Assembly: GCA_947496215.1 (NCBI GenBank)
Contig: CANMCF010000018.1
Coordinates: 27,735 to 91,734 of the forward strand
Direction: 5' to 3'
Length of the DNA stretch: 64,000 nucleotides
DNA from: an uncultured Bizionia sp.
GTDB lineage: Bacteria; Bacteroidota; Bacteroidia; Flavobacteriales; Flavobacteriaceae
Shown here: in pieces, positions 18,160-27,030 of the stretch
How the letters are laid out: each line of letters begins with the position of its first letter
How positions within the stretch are numbered: position 1 is the stretch's first letter
The notes under the pieces: generated by a model
What the model saw: only the letters and a program-made list of their open reading frames with translations
What the model was told of the DNA's origin: nothing
Database searches by the model: none
Position numbers and translations under genes: made by a program

Positions 18160-18681
18160 ATGGATGCCGATAGAATCATAAACTTTTTCCTAAATGCCGT
18201 ACCTGCCTTAATAACTGGTCTTGTCGCATATTTTTTCTTTAAAGAACACATTAACAACGAAGACAAAAGAAGAAACTATCTATTGAAAAAAGATATGCAA
18301 GTCACCGCAATGCCTTTGAGATTGCAAGCCTATGAGCGCATGACTTTATTCTTGGAACGTATTACCCCAAGCAAATTGTTGATTAGAGTCAAACCAGCAT
18401 CGTCCGACAAGAATCAATATGAGTCCTTGCTCATAAAAAGCATAGAGCAAGAATTCGAGCACAACCTATCTCAACAGATATATATCACAGACGAATGTTG
18501 GACCATTATCAATGCTTCCAAGAATGCAACTATCCAGCTCATCAGAAAAGCTAGCATGCTTGAAAAAACCGATACAGCCAACAAACTACGCGAAGTCCTT
18601 TTGACGGAGATGATGGAAAAACAAGCTCCTAGTGACCCTGCTCTATCATACATAAAGAAAGAAGTAGGAGAAATGTGGTAA
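18160..18681 (+). CDS. Conserved membrane-anchored protein (DUF7935-like)
   Basis: This 173-aa protein has one N-terminal membrane helix (about residues 8-27, FFLNAVPALITGLVAYFFF), followed by a charged cytoplasmic domain of helices. The stretch PLRLQAYERMTLFLERI is characteristic of a protein conserved across Flavobacteriia that I associate with DUF7935; no biochemical role is known to me. The DECWTIINASK segment near residue 110 is also conserved-looking. It is monocistronic with its own strong promoter and converges on the patatin gene, the two stop codons lying 1 nt apart. Confidence 0.7.
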   Translation: MDADRIINFFLNAVPALITGLVAYFFFKEHINNEDKRRNYLLKKDMQVTAMPLRLQAYERMTLFLERITPSKLLIRVKPASSDKNQYESLLIKSIEQEFEHNLSQQIYITDECWTIINASKNATIQLIRKASMLEKTDTANKLREVLLTEMMEKQAPSDPALSYIKKEVGEMW

Positions 18682-18682
18682 T

Positions 18683-19606
18683 CTAATGTTGTTTTACCTC
18701 AACAGTTGAATTCAGGGGGAATTCCTTGTCATGTTTCTTCTGTGCATGCAAGAACCCTTCCAACCACCATTTTTCCATTAGTTTCTTATTGAATATCAAT
18801 GAATTCTCAGTGAGTTTTGTTGGTGTATAATAGATATTGAGTTTCACGTTTCTATGCTTGGCTGCCAATTTCCCTATGGCTATATCTCCTTTTTCTACTT
18901 GATCGATCAAGTGTCCAAACAAGTTTATCAACAATGAGAATGGGTTTTTCCCCAATACCTTGTTGTATTCCAAATTTTCACTTTCCAAAACAATGGCATC
19001 TATTTCCGTAGCACCTCTTTTTATGGCTTCTCTAATGGGTATGACACACCCCAATCCCCCATCGGCATATTCAAATCCATTTTTTTTCACCAAAGACATG
19101 AACGGGATATAATTGCATGAAATCCAAACCCATTCGCAAAACTCATCATAGTCATAATCATTTATGGACTTGTATTCTGTCCTGTTTTTGGATAGGTTGG
19201 TCACTGTGACTACCACATCTTCCTTTGTTGCCCTTATACGATCGTATTCTTCTTTGGTAAATTTTCGTTTTATGTGACGCTTTAGGTTTTTACTCTCCCC
19301 AAACGTCCTTTTCTTCCCAATGAACTGCAATACCGTATTAAAATAATTGATGGAAACATATTCCCTTCCCTTTTTCTTCTTGATCACGAATGGATTAATG
19401 CTAAAAATGGTCTTTTGGTTTACGCTAGTATAGATGTCATAGAGTTTACCTACGTCATTTGCAGCCAAATGCGGCACCAACAAACTCCCTGTTGACGTGC
19501 CCAAATACATATCGTAGTTTTTTCCTTCTTGCTCTATCAAGTATTGTGCTACTCCACCTGCAAATGCGCCTTTGCTACCGCCTCCAGATATTACCAATGC
19601 TTTCAT
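18683..19606 (-). CDS. Patatin-like phospholipase
   Basis: This is a serine lipid acyl hydrolase with the catalytic dyad of the patatin family. The oxyanion loop ISGGGSKGAFAGG is at residues 5-17, the nucleophile motif GTSTGS at about residues 36-41, and the dyad Asp lies in YADGGLG near residue 180. There is no signal peptide, so it is probably cytoplasmic and may act on membrane phospholipids. It is the second gene of a two-gene operon: the M1 aminopeptidase gene ends 13 nt upstream. Length 307 aa is normal for the short bacterial class. Confidence 0.9.
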   Translation of the reverse strand: MKALVISGGGSKGAFAGGVAQYLIEQEGKNYDMYLGTSTGSLLVPHLAANDVGKLYDIYTSVNQKTIFSINPFVIKKKKGREYVSINYFNTVLQFIGKKRTFGESKNLKRHIKRKFTKEEYDRIRATKEDVVVTVTNLSKNRTEYKSINDYDYDEFCEWVWISCNYIPFMSLVKKNGFEYADGGLGCVIPIREAIKRGATEIDAIVLESENLEYNKVLGKNPFSLLINLFGHLIDQVEKGDIAIGKLAAKHRNVKLNIYYTPTKLTENSLIFNKKLMEKWWLEGFLHAQKKHDKEFPLNSTVEVKQH

Positions 19607-19619
19607 GTATTGTAAGTTC

Positions 19620-21572
19620 TTATTGTTTTTGTTCTAATAGTTCTCTTGCCTTTTTCTTGAATCTCCAATTGTGATGTTTCGCAGCATCTTCAAGGTTTTT
19701 CGTACACTCTTCATTGCATGCTCTCACTCCTTTTAAAAATTGAAAGGCTTGCTCCCTAACTTCGAAATGATACTTTGGATCCGTATAACCAGTCAGTTCC
19801 TTGAAAAAAGCTTCACTTTCTTCCGGATAGACATTGGTGACCAATGCCATAAACAACCATAATTGTCGGATGTTCCTATCATTGAACCCTATGACATCTT
19901 TAGTCAAATCCATATACTTTTTGGTGTCACTCGGAAAACTGTTGATCAAGTTGAACAAGGCAGATTCTACGGTTAAATACGATTTATCACTTAACAAGCT
20001 TTCATATTCTTCTTTGAGTTCCAATGGTACCTTAGTTAAATTCTGAGCTATTGCTTGTCGCACTTTTATGGAATTCTTGAAGTCTTCAGCTTTTATTCTA
20101 TTTGGCATTTGTCCGACCACCTTTATTTTGGATTCGTCTGCAATCCAAGACGTCAAATAATCTTCGCATCTGGAAGTGTATGCTTCACAGTCTATTTGCA
20201 AATGCCCTTCTATCAGGTTGGAGTCTCCCACAAGGTGAGATTCGACCTCCTTATAGTGAAAATCTTTGTCTCTTAGCCATCTCTGCACAAATGCTGTCAT
20301 TTTTTTGCCTGATGCTTCTTCAACCGCATTTATGAAGTCTTCGGTTTCCACATTTTTATACTTGTATTTTTTCAAATAGTTCTTCACAGCTTTGTTGAAA
20401 GCTTTATTTCCAACTTTTTTCTTCAACATATGCAACACCAAAGCACCTTTCTTGTAAAAGGTCGCGCTGCTTGATTTCGGATCCAACAATGCTGTGCTTC
20501 CTCCAGCTTCATCTTGTGCCAGCAACTCTTGTGCATACTCATACAATCTCCAATAATAGTAATCTTCCCCAAATACATGCCTTTCCGCCAAAAGGGCATA
20601 AAAGGTTGCAAACCCTTCTTGTAGCCAATGGTGTGTTCCAGACTCTTCCGTGACCAAGTCCCCAAACCACTGGTGTGCCAATTCATGTGCATTGACATTG
20701 ACATAGTTCTTATCCACAAAGGCTATGCTGTCCACGACAAAGGCGTCCGAAAAAATGGTTGTACTCGTATTTTCCATTCCAGCATATAAGAAATCCCTTA
20801 CTGGAACTTGCTTGTAGTTTTGCCAAGGGTAACTTACTCCTATCTCCTCCTCAAGAAAATCGAACATCGTCTTGGTGTAACGATATGTCGGTTCTACTTT
20901 GGCAGAATCTTCAGGATAATAATACATCTCCAAAGGAATTCCACTTTTTGAAATTTCATTTTTTTTATCATATTTACCAATTGCCAAGGCTACCAAATAG
21001 CTTGACATTGGTTGTTTCATATCGTAATGCCAAGTAGTAGCCTCTTTGCCTATATTCTTTTCTTTAAGCTTTCCATTCGCTATCACCTCATAATCATTGT
21101 CGAAGGTGACACTTAAGTCAAATTCGATTTTATCGTTCATGTCATCTATGCTCGGCAACCAATGACTAGTGTACTTGCCTTGTCCTTGCGTCCAAACTTG
21201 GTTTTGCCCTTCATTCTCCCAACCAATGAAATACATTGTCTTTTTGGGAGTAGCTTCATACTCCAAGAATAATTCATTTTTTTTCGAAGGTTTGAAATCG
21301 CCTATTATCCATAGTTTTTCCCCATCATTGTATGTATTAACACGTTTATCATTCAATGTTATGGAATCAAAGGTCATAGTCCTGGCATCCAAATAGATGG
21401 AATCACTCTTCTTGAGTATGTCGAATATGCAATTTACCTTACCGGAAACTCGCTTCAATTCGGGTTCTATCTCCAACTTCACACCAATAGACTTAAAATC
21501 TACGACATCAGTTTGTTGCGCCATAGTTAAAAAGCTTCCTAATAGAAAAAATACGACTAAAATATACTTCAT
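19620..21572 (-). CDS. M1-family zinc aminopeptidase
   Basis: This is a secreted (periplasmic) aminopeptidase that removes N-terminal residues from peptides. The signal peptide is about 18 residues, ending TMAQ. The exopeptidase signature YAGMENTST (a GAMEN variant) precedes the zinc site HELAHQWFGD near residue 300, with the third ligand Glu in WLQEGFATFYA 18 residues later. That is a complete gluzincin site. The last 200 residues are helical repeats of the ERAP-like type. There is no T9SS sorting domain. The patatin gene follows 13 nt later on the same strand. Confidence 0.93.
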   Translation of the reverse strand: MKYILVVFFLLGSFLTMAQQTDVVDFKSIGVKLEIEPELKRVSGKVNCIFDILKKSDSIYLDARTMTFDSITLNDKRVNTYNDGEKLWIIGDFKPSKKNELFLEYEATPKKTMYFIGWENEGQNQVWTQGQGKYTSHWLPSIDDMNDKIEFDLSVTFDNDYEVIANGKLKEKNIGKEATTWHYDMKQPMSSYLVALAIGKYDKKNEISKSGIPLEMYYYPEDSAKVEPTYRYTKTMFDFLEEEIGVSYPWQNYKQVPVRDFLYAGMENTSTTIFSDAFVVDSIAFVDKNYVNVNAHELAHQWFGDLVTEESGTHHWLQEGFATFYALLAERHVFGEDYYYWRLYEYAQELLAQDEAGGSTALLDPKSSSATFYKKGALVLHMLKKKVGNKAFNKAVKNYLKKYKYKNVETEDFINAVEEASGKKMTAFVQRWLRDKDFHYKEVESHLVGDSNLIEGHLQIDCEAYTSRCEDYLTSWIADESKIKVVGQMPNRIKAEDFKNSIKVRQAIAQNLTKVPLELKEEYESLLSDKSYLTVESALFNLINSFPSDTKKYMDLTKDVIGFNDRNIRQLWLFMALVTNVYPEESEAFFKELTGYTDPKYHFEVREQAFQFLKGVRACNEECTKNLEDAAKHHNWRFKKKARELLEQKQ

Positions 21573-21872
21573 GGATTATACTAATCAAAGGCTAAGCCAA
21601 AATAAAGAAAAGCTTCTTATTTATACTGTTTCTTCCCTCTTAAATTTTATTAACCTTGAAACATCTAAAAATCATTTTCATTTAAACTATACTATCAGTT
21701 ACCATAATAAACTCTTTTCCTCAATTAATTTAGAATCAAAATCCATGAAAAAGGCAATACGCACTCATTTCCTCGCCATATAATAACCTTTAAACGAAAT
21801 ATTTACATCTTTTCTAGGATAACTCTTTAAAAAACTCCTTTTGCACAAAATTAACCCGAACAAAAATTAAAG
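21573..21872. other. 300-bp intergenic region between divergent genes
   Basis: AT-rich sequence between the M1 peptidase gene and the universal-stress-type gene. I see no gene, and no promoter box that fits well enough to report. Confidence 0.5.
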
Positions 21873-22637
21873 ATGAAAACATTTTTAGTACCGATTAATT
21901 CGCTTAAAGAAAAGAAAGCCACTCTTCTCTATGCCTTAGATTTCGCAAAGCAGGTAGGAGCAGAAACCATTTACGGCTGTATTCTTTTGGGAGACCCCCA
22001 GAAAAAGGAGCATTTGAAAGAAGTGACCGATTATGCCGAAAAACTTGGCGTAACGCTTAACTTTCGCTTTATGCAAGGTAACACTTTGGATTACATTAAA
22101 GAATTTTGTGTTGACTTTGACATCGATCTCATCATTGCTCCGGCGAGAACACCAAAGACACATGAAAAATTGTATTTGGATGATTTGTCTGGTAGCATCG
22201 TCCGTAAAACGGACATGCCTGTTCTATTGATTCCTGAAGATTACAAGTACAAAGCAATCGACACCGTATTGACAGCCATAAAATCCGGAGTCGTAAAAAT
22301 GGAAGATGCCTTGAAGCCCTTGGAAACTACTTTGGACGGACTAAGTGCACGTATGACCTTGTTGCAAGTTAAGACACCGTCTTTCTTGCCAGAGGATTTG
22401 ATGTTTGACAAGGATTTGGCTGCCGTTACTTCCAAGTACTACTCTTCTGAAAACGCTACCTTGTTTCAAGGAGTTTTGGAATACATACACGTCGTGGAGC
22501 CGGATATGATATGCGTATTTAGACGTAAACGTGGTTTCTTCAAGAAACTATGGAGTGATACGATACATGACAATGGTATTAGAAAAGCCGATTTTGAAAG
22601 TAGAGTACCTTTGTTAGTTCTTAAGGGGGAGCAGTAG
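21873..22637 (+). CDS. Universal stress protein family-like protein
   Basis: This 254-aa cytoplasmic protein has the alternating strand-helix pattern of a UspA domain in residues 1-125. It starts MKTFLVPINSL and ends in a strand-turn LDDLSGSIVRKTDMPVLLIP, which is where UspA proteins place the GS-V-PVLVV nucleotide-binding end. The glycine pattern is only partly kept, so ATP binding is uncertain. The second half (about 130-254) looks like a degenerate second Usp repeat, ending RVPLLVLKG. Tandem Usp proteins like this are common in flavobacteria. The gene ends in a very long bidirectional terminator at 22645-22695. Confidence 0.72.
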   Translation: MKTFLVPINSLKEKKATLLYALDFAKQVGAETIYGCILLGDPQKKEHLKEVTDYAEKLGVTLNFRFMQGNTLDYIKEFCVDFDIDLIIAPARTPKTHEKLYLDDLSGSIVRKTDMPVLLIPEDYKYKAIDTVLTAIKSGVVKMEDALKPLETTLDGLSARMTLLQVKTPSFLPEDLMFDKDLAAVTSKYYSSENATLFQGVLEYIHVVEPDMICVFRRKRGFFKKLWSDTIHDNGIRKADFESRVPLLVLKGEQ

Positions 22638-22644
22638 AAGGACT

Positions 22645-22695
22645 CTCTAGAGTAAATAAAAGACCGCATACTGCGGTCTTTTATTTACTCTAGAG
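22645..22695. terminator. Bidirectional terminator with 24-bp perfect arms
   Basis: The left arm 22645-22668 and right arm 22672-22695 are exact inverted repeats of 24 nt around a 3-nt loop. The core is AAAAGACCGCA/TGCGGTCTTTT. It serves the Usp-like gene from the left and the convergent 269-aa protein gene from the right. Confidence 0.85.
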
Positions 22696-22716
22696 TGCTA
22701 TCCATATTAAGGCTCA

Positions 22717-23526
22717 CTAAATTAACGCTTCTGCAGTTAGATCTACAACTTCAAGCATATCATTTTTTAAAAGCTCTTTTCTTTCTTTAAAAGAAATTGT
22801 ACTTAAAACATCCGCTTCTGATACACCTCTTAGGATATTATCATTAGTTTTCTGTGTGATTAAATGTCTTTTTAATCTAACACCAGAAACTCTATATGCT
22901 AATACTCCTCCGTTTAAACCATTTATATGGAAACCAACATTTTTCTTCCATTTTAAAGAAAAATCCGCATCAACCTCTGCATTGGCACCTTTTATACCGG
23001 TATCAATATTAAAAGCAATACCCCCTCCTTTTTCTCCACTATATTGAAGATAGAATTTGTCCGCATATACCAGCCCTCTTACAACATAAACTTTTGAAGA
23101 CAATTCTCCTGCTACATATTTACTTAACAACTCTTTTCTAAAATCAGCAAAATTTTTCATATTCTGTTGTCTTAAACCAACTGCTTTCAATAACATTTCA
23201 TTTGATGAAGAAAAATTAATTGATAAGCCTGCCTCTTCTACTTTAAAAAGTTCTGATAATATTGATTCTCCTTTTAATTTTAGTGATATATTAGTTTCAG
23301 AACTCGAAATAATGTTCATATTAATTTTATTCCCTTCATTAAATTCTATATTATTAGAATCAAAAATTGAACCATCAATAAACTCTAAGATATCATTCTT
23401 TTTTTCCAAGACATCACCTATAGACAATGTACTATCTGGGGTAGTTAATGGTATATAGTTTCTTCTATACAGTTTAGAAATTTGTCTTTTAATTAATCTT
23501 GCTTGTTTTCTTGTTATTCCGCTCAT
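22717..23526 (-). CDS. Uncharacterised 269-aa protein, candidate effector partner of the adjacent zinc peptidase
   Basis: I recognise no named domain. The N-terminus is strongly basic (TRKQARLIKRQISKLYRR). Then follow IGDVLEKKNDI and a beta-rich middle with alternating polar/apolar strands: INFSSSNEMLLKA at about 102-114 and VYVVRGLVYADKFYLQYSG near 145. A Gly-rich stretch ends GGVLAYRVSGVRLKR near 225, before a helical tail. Two features recall a loosely defined group of bacterial proteins resembling pore-forming or gasdermin-like folds: the ordering of strands, a central A-x-L/F segment and a final Y/F-V-SG-R motif. There is no Cys, so the lipidated N-terminal Cys of known bacterial gasdermins is absent. 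It lies 27 nt after a peptidase-like gene on the same strand, in very AT-rich DNA. Function unproven. Confidence 0.6.
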   Translation of the reverse strand: MSGITRKQARLIKRQISKLYRRNYIPLTTPDSTLSIGDVLEKKNDILEFIDGSIFDSNNIEFNEGNKINMNIISSSETNISLKLKGESILSELFKVEEAGLSINFSSSNEMLLKAVGLRQQNMKNFADFRKELLSKYVAGELSSKVYVVRGLVYADKFYLQYSGEKGGGIAFNIDTGIKGANAEVDADFSLKWKKNVGFHINGLNGGVLAYRVSGVRLKRHLITQKTNDNILRGVSEADVLSTISFKERKELLKNDMLEVVDLTAEALI

Positions 23527-23553
23527 CTTAATTTATTTTAATATTAATATCTA

Positions 23554-24087
23554 TTATAGGTCTTCAATATTTAAATTATCTACAATTTCATAATTGATTA
23601 CATTCTTAAAAAGTTTTAACTCTGACTCTATATCATTAATTTCATAACCATCAATAATTATTTCTGCTATATTACCTATAACATAAGGTGCTGTATTTTT
23701 ATGTGCTCCGCAATTATGTCCAAAATCAATAATTTTATTATTGTATTTATTATCAACTGCATGTACATATTCATGAATTATCGTATTAGTTATAGACCCT
23801 GTATCTCTGTACAATTTTCTCTTATTTAAAAACACACAATTAGGTTTACCTTTAACAAAGTAGCCTAGTACTTTGCTGAAAATCCATTTTGGCTTGTAAA
23901 CTTTCACTTCTACCTCAAGAGTGGTTGTCTTTAAAATTTCGGCAACTTCTGATGCCGTTTTTTTTGAACAATTAAATTTTTCGCACTTAGCTATTAAACT
24001 ATAAAACGTATCTAAATTTAGTACATCATTTGCGTCTTCAACCGCTAATTTTATTTGCTCATAATTTCCTCTGTAATTTATTTTCAT
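23554..24087 (-). CDS. Small putative zinc metallopeptidase
   Basis: This 177-aa cytoplasmic protein has a zincin motif IIHEYVHAVD (His105, Glu106, His109) and a later conserved-looking stretch DFGHNCGAHKNTAPYVIGN, in which His124 or His129 may be the third ligand. There is no signal peptide or membrane helix. The short N-terminal helix-rich half (1-60) precedes a strand region. It is the first gene of a two-gene unit with the 269-aa protein downstream (27-nt gap). That layout suggests that the peptidase processes or activates its neighbour, as proteases do in bacterial gasdermin operons; this is inference. Codon use is heavily A/T biased compared with flanking housekeeping genes. Confidence 0.65.
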   Translation of the reverse strand: MKINYRGNYEQIKLAVEDANDVLNLDTFYSLIAKCEKFNCSKKTASEVAEILKTTTLEVEVKVYKPKWIFSKVLGYFVKGKPNCVFLNKRKLYRDTGSITNTIIHEYVHAVDNKYNNKIIDFGHNCGAHKNTAPYVIGNIAEIIIDGYEINDIESELKLFKNVINYEIVDNLNIEDL

Positions 24088-24296
24088 TTTTTAGAGTTTT
24101 AATGGTTAAACATTTTCACAACTCAAATTTCACAAATAACTTATTAGTATCAATGTGTATAAACCCGATTCTATGATAGTCTTTTCTTCAATATTCTCGT
24201 GAAAAACACCCCAATGTCCCTTTTTATTTTTTTAATTCTAAAATCACATCTAGTTTTAACTTTCAATTAATTATTAACATTTAAAATATTTAAAAC

Positions 24297-24824
24297 ATGT
24301 CTAAGTTTATCAACACTATTACAGGAAAAGAAGAAGGGGAAATAATTCCTCAAAAGAGAGCAAAAAAGATGATAGAAGAACTTTACTGGAAAAAGTTTAA
24401 AGAAAAATATAATGCCCCCAATACAACACATAAGGAAAAAGTTGAAATAATGGCAGAAATAGTATCCATTAATTTTAGCAAAGAAATCATCAAAGAAATT
24501 ATTGATAAGCCAAAATGTGAGGGTATTCGTTTTTATTTGGCTAAACGCGATGACCGCATAAATGACACTACACTTGTTTTAGTTGGCTATGGTGAAACGG
24601 GTAGAGATTTAACTTCTACCTGCATTGAAGGGTCTATTATACTTGACTCATACATCTCAGACACTATTAGCGGCAATAGGACTCCTATAGTAGAAGTTGG
24701 AGGAGGAAAAAGATTAGGTGATTATTGGGATGGAACAACATTAATAGGCAACAACTCAAAAAATAATACTGAGTATGACAAGGAAATGGAAAAATACTTT
24801 ACAACATTAATGTCAACCCCATAA
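24297..24824 (+). CDS. Uncharacterised 175-aa protein upstream of a two-component system
   Basis: This is a soluble protein without signal peptide. The N-terminus MSKFINTITGKEEGEII and a Lys/Glu-rich helix (residues 20-50) lead to a compact domain with CEGIRFYLAKRDD and TTLVLVGYGETGRDL. I have the impression that this pattern belongs to a common but unnamed family in Bacteroidota, often placed next to membrane sensors and LuxR-type regulators. It is the first gene of a four-gene run (this, membrane protein, histidine kinase, response regulator) with 19 nt before the next gene. Very AT-rich. Function unknown. Confidence 0.6.
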   Translation: MSKFINTITGKEEGEIIPQKRAKKMIEELYWKKFKEKYNAPNTTHKEKVEIMAEIVSINFSKEIIKEIIDKPKCEGIRFYLAKRDDRINDTTLVLVGYGETGRDLTSTCIEGSIILDSYISDTISGNRTPIVEVGGGKRLGDYWDGTTLIGNNSKNNTEYDKEMEKYFTTLMSTP

Positions 24825-24843
24825 AATCATTACCTTTAAGATT

Positions 24844-25506
24844 ATGGAAGACATCCCAAGATTAATATATCTATCTATTTTCACCATAGCTTTTGGTTTT
24901 GGGTTGTCTATTTATAAATACAATAAAAGCCTATGGATTTTATTAGGTTTAATGGCTTTAGGCTTATTAACAGAATATATTGTAGAGTTCAATAAACATT
25001 TAGAAAATAAAGTAAATGAAAATGTTATTTATAATATATACGTCCCTTTAGAATACATTTTTTATACTTCATTTTTCTATTTTATTAATAGCGACAGCCT
25101 AGTAAAAAAAAGTATAAAAACTTCCATCCCCATATTCATTATCATAGTTTTCACCATATTGAATATTTCTAATACAAATTCCAATGAACTTCAATCCTAC
25201 ATATATATGTTAGGAGGAGTTTTAACTATTTTTCTAAGTATATGGAGTTTATTCCTAATAAAACCAATAAAAAATATTAAATTTATTGAACATCCTTTAT
25301 TTTGGTTTTGTACTGGATTCATCATTTTTTATTCATGTATTCTCCCTTTTACATTTATACAGAATCATTTAGAGAATATTGATAGTAAAACTTTAAAAAA
25401 GGTATCTAATATTATTCAAAAAGGTGCAAATATTATTCTCTACGCTATAATAATCATTGGGTTTATATGTTCCAACAGAATGCAAAAACACTCTTCTTTT
25501 CAATAG
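24844..25506 (+). CDS. Integral membrane protein, likely sensor component
   Basis: This 220-aa protein has about seven hydrophobic helices (near residues 7-22, 28-42, 62-80, 92-108, 118-138, 153-172 and 195-210) separated by short charged loops. Motifs such as YVPLEYIFYTSFFY and IEHPLFWFCTGFIIFYSC are typical of an unnamed membrane family that precedes histidine kinases in Bacteroidota. The 3' end overlaps the histidine kinase gene by 40 nt, so the two are almost surely translationally coupled. Because the kinase has only one membrane helix, this protein may be its sensing partner (inference). Confidence 0.65.
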   Translation: MEDIPRLIYLSIFTIAFGFGLSIYKYNKSLWILLGLMALGLLTEYIVEFNKHLENKVNENVIYNIYVPLEYIFYTSFFYFINSDSLVKKSIKTSIPIFIIIVFTILNISNTNSNELQSYIYMLGGVLTIFLSIWSLFLIKPIKNIKFIEHPLFWFCTGFIIFYSCILPFTFIQNHLENIDSKTLKKVSNIIQKGANIILYAIIIIGFICSNRMQKHSSFQ

Positions 25507-26306
25507 AAGAAACATCAAAGGATATTTTAATAGAGACTATTTTCTATAGTACCCTAATACTCTTATTTTTTTCTATAATAGTTATAATTGCTATACTAAA
25601 ATACCGAAACAAACAAAGAGAATTCCAAGAACGAGAAGACACCATTAAGAACGAATTAATAAAAGCCTCATTGGAATCTAAGGAACAGACTATGGAAGAA
25701 CTCGCTGCAAGACTCCATATTAAATTACAACAGACACTATCGCTCGCCAAACTAAATCTAAATACAATGTTAATGAGACCTAGCAACATTGATATCAATA
25801 AAATAGAAAGCACAAAATTGCTCATAACCGAATCCATAAAGGAAATCAAGGATTTGTCCAAAGATCTCGATCCCAAATACATTACGGGCTATACCTTGGA
25901 AGAAAACATAGCACAGCAACTGCAACGCGTAGAAGACAAAACCAGCATAAAGACCCATTTTACGACCAGTAAGGAGGAAATAAACTTAAAAAAAAACACT
26001 CAAATCTTTACCTACAGGATCATACAAGAAGCAATAAACAATAGTTTGAATCACGCAGATGCTTCTTTGATAGCCATAAAACTGGTGAACAACCCGAAAG
26101 ATTTCGACGTGTATGTTGAAGACAACGGCAAAGGTTTTGATACCTCCATTTTAAACGGTGAATCCAACAAAGCAAAAGGTATTGGCTTGTTGAGCATACA
26201 AAACAGGACACAATTGATGAATGGCACGTTTACCATAAAGAGCCAACCAAACAACGGTACTAAAATAAATTTGAACATTCCTTTAAATGAATCCCATGGA
26301 GACTAA
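25467..26306 (+). CDS. Sensor histidine kinase, HisKA_3/LuxR-partner type
   Basis: This 279-aa kinase has a single membrane helix at about residues 20-44, a coiled-coil linker, and a dimerisation helix with the likely phospho-accepting His84 (ELAARLHIKLQQ). The ATPase domain follows, with N box QEAINNSLNHAD, G1 VEDNGKGFD and G2 GIGLLSIQNR. This is the NarX/DesK-type architecture. It lacks any extracellular sensing domain and overlaps the upstream membrane-protein gene by 40 nt. The downstream response-regulator gene overlaps its end by 20 nt. Base composition changes inside the gene: the part before about 25850 is very AT-rich, while the ATPase part matches the chromosome. Confidence 0.9.
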   Translation: MFQQNAKTLFFSIEETSKDILIETIFYSTLILLFFSIIVIIAILKYRNKQREFQEREDTIKNELIKASLESKEQTMEELAARLHIKLQQTLSLAKLNLNTMLMRPSNIDINKIESTKLLITESIKEIKDLSKDLDPKYITGYTLEENIAQQLQRVEDKTSIKTHFTTSKEEINLKKNTQIFTYRIIQEAINNSLNHADASLIAIKLVNNPKDFDVYVEDNGKGFDTSILNGESNKAKGIGLLSIQNRTQLMNGTFTIKSQPNNGTKINLNIPLNESHGD

Positions 26307-26985
26307 CATAAAAGTAGCATTGGTAGACGACCATAAGTTGATGCGTCGTGGCATAGCTGAGCTCATACAACATTTTGAAGGCTTTACCATAGTTTTTGAA
26401 GCCAACAATGGGGTGGATTTAAAAAAGACGTTGCATTCGCTTGAAAAAGAGCAATTACCAGACATCATCCTAATGGACATAGAAATGCCGGAAATAAACG
26501 GTTACGAAGCCACCAAATGGCTAAAAGGCATCATTCCAGACAAACCCAAGGAACTCTACAAGCACAAAGAAACCTACAAAGACATCCACATTGCAGGCTT
26601 GTCAATGAACAACAAGGAATTCTCCATCATAGAAATGCTCAAGTCCGGAGCAACAGGCTACATCTTCAAAGACGCAGAACCCAATGAGTTGTTGGAAGGC
26701 TTAAAGGATATGGCACACAAAGGCTATTATTATTCCCAGGATGCCAACAAGATAGTACTCAAAAACCTAAACACATTGAAATTTCATCCCAAGGAGCAAG
26801 AAATCACCTTTTTAAAATGGGCATGTACCGAGTTGACCTACAAGGAAATCGCAGATAAGATGTGCTTGAGCAAACGCAGGATAGATGGTATTCGTGAAGT
26901 CCTTTTCGACAAATTGAACGTAAAAAACAGAGTCGGCTTGGTCATCTACGCAATAGAACGCGACATCTACAAGGTACATCATTGA
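26287..26985 (+). CDS. Response regulator, LuxR/NarL-type
   Basis: This is a transcription regulator with a receiver domain: acidic pair VDDHK at residues 13-17, phospho-accepting Asp64 in ILMDIEMPEINGYEA, and the Lys in YIFKDAE. A C-terminal helix-turn-helix around ELTYKEIADKMCLSKRRIDG is a slightly degenerate LuxR/GerE domain. It overlaps the histidine kinase by 20 nt and is its cognate partner. An ATG at 26296 is a possible alternative start. Targets are unknown; the upstream unknown genes are the obvious candidates. Confidence 0.9.
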   Translation: MNPMETNIKVALVDDHKLMRRGIAELIQHFEGFTIVFEANNGVDLKKTLHSLEKEQLPDIILMDIEMPEINGYEATKWLKGIIPDKPKELYKHKETYKDIHIAGLSMNNKEFSIIEMLKSGATGYIFKDAEPNELLEGLKDMAHKGYYYSQDANKIVLKNLNTLKFHPKEQEITFLKWACTELTYKEIADKMCLSKRRIDGIREVLFDKLNVKNRVGLVIYAIERDIYKVHH

Positions 26986-26994
26986 GTCTCCCCT

Positions 26995-27024
26995 TTGCAA
27001 TTTCATAGCATAGTACTATCTTCG
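26995..27024 (+). promoter_or_regulatory. Promoter TTG-N19-TATCTTCG of recG
   Basis: TTG at 26995-26997 and TATCTTCG at 27017-27024 (one mismatch) are 19 bp apart. The -7 box ends 6 nt before the ATG at 27031, so the recG mRNA is predicted to be leaderless or nearly so. Confidence 0.5.
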
Positions 27025-27030
27025 TAGGCT

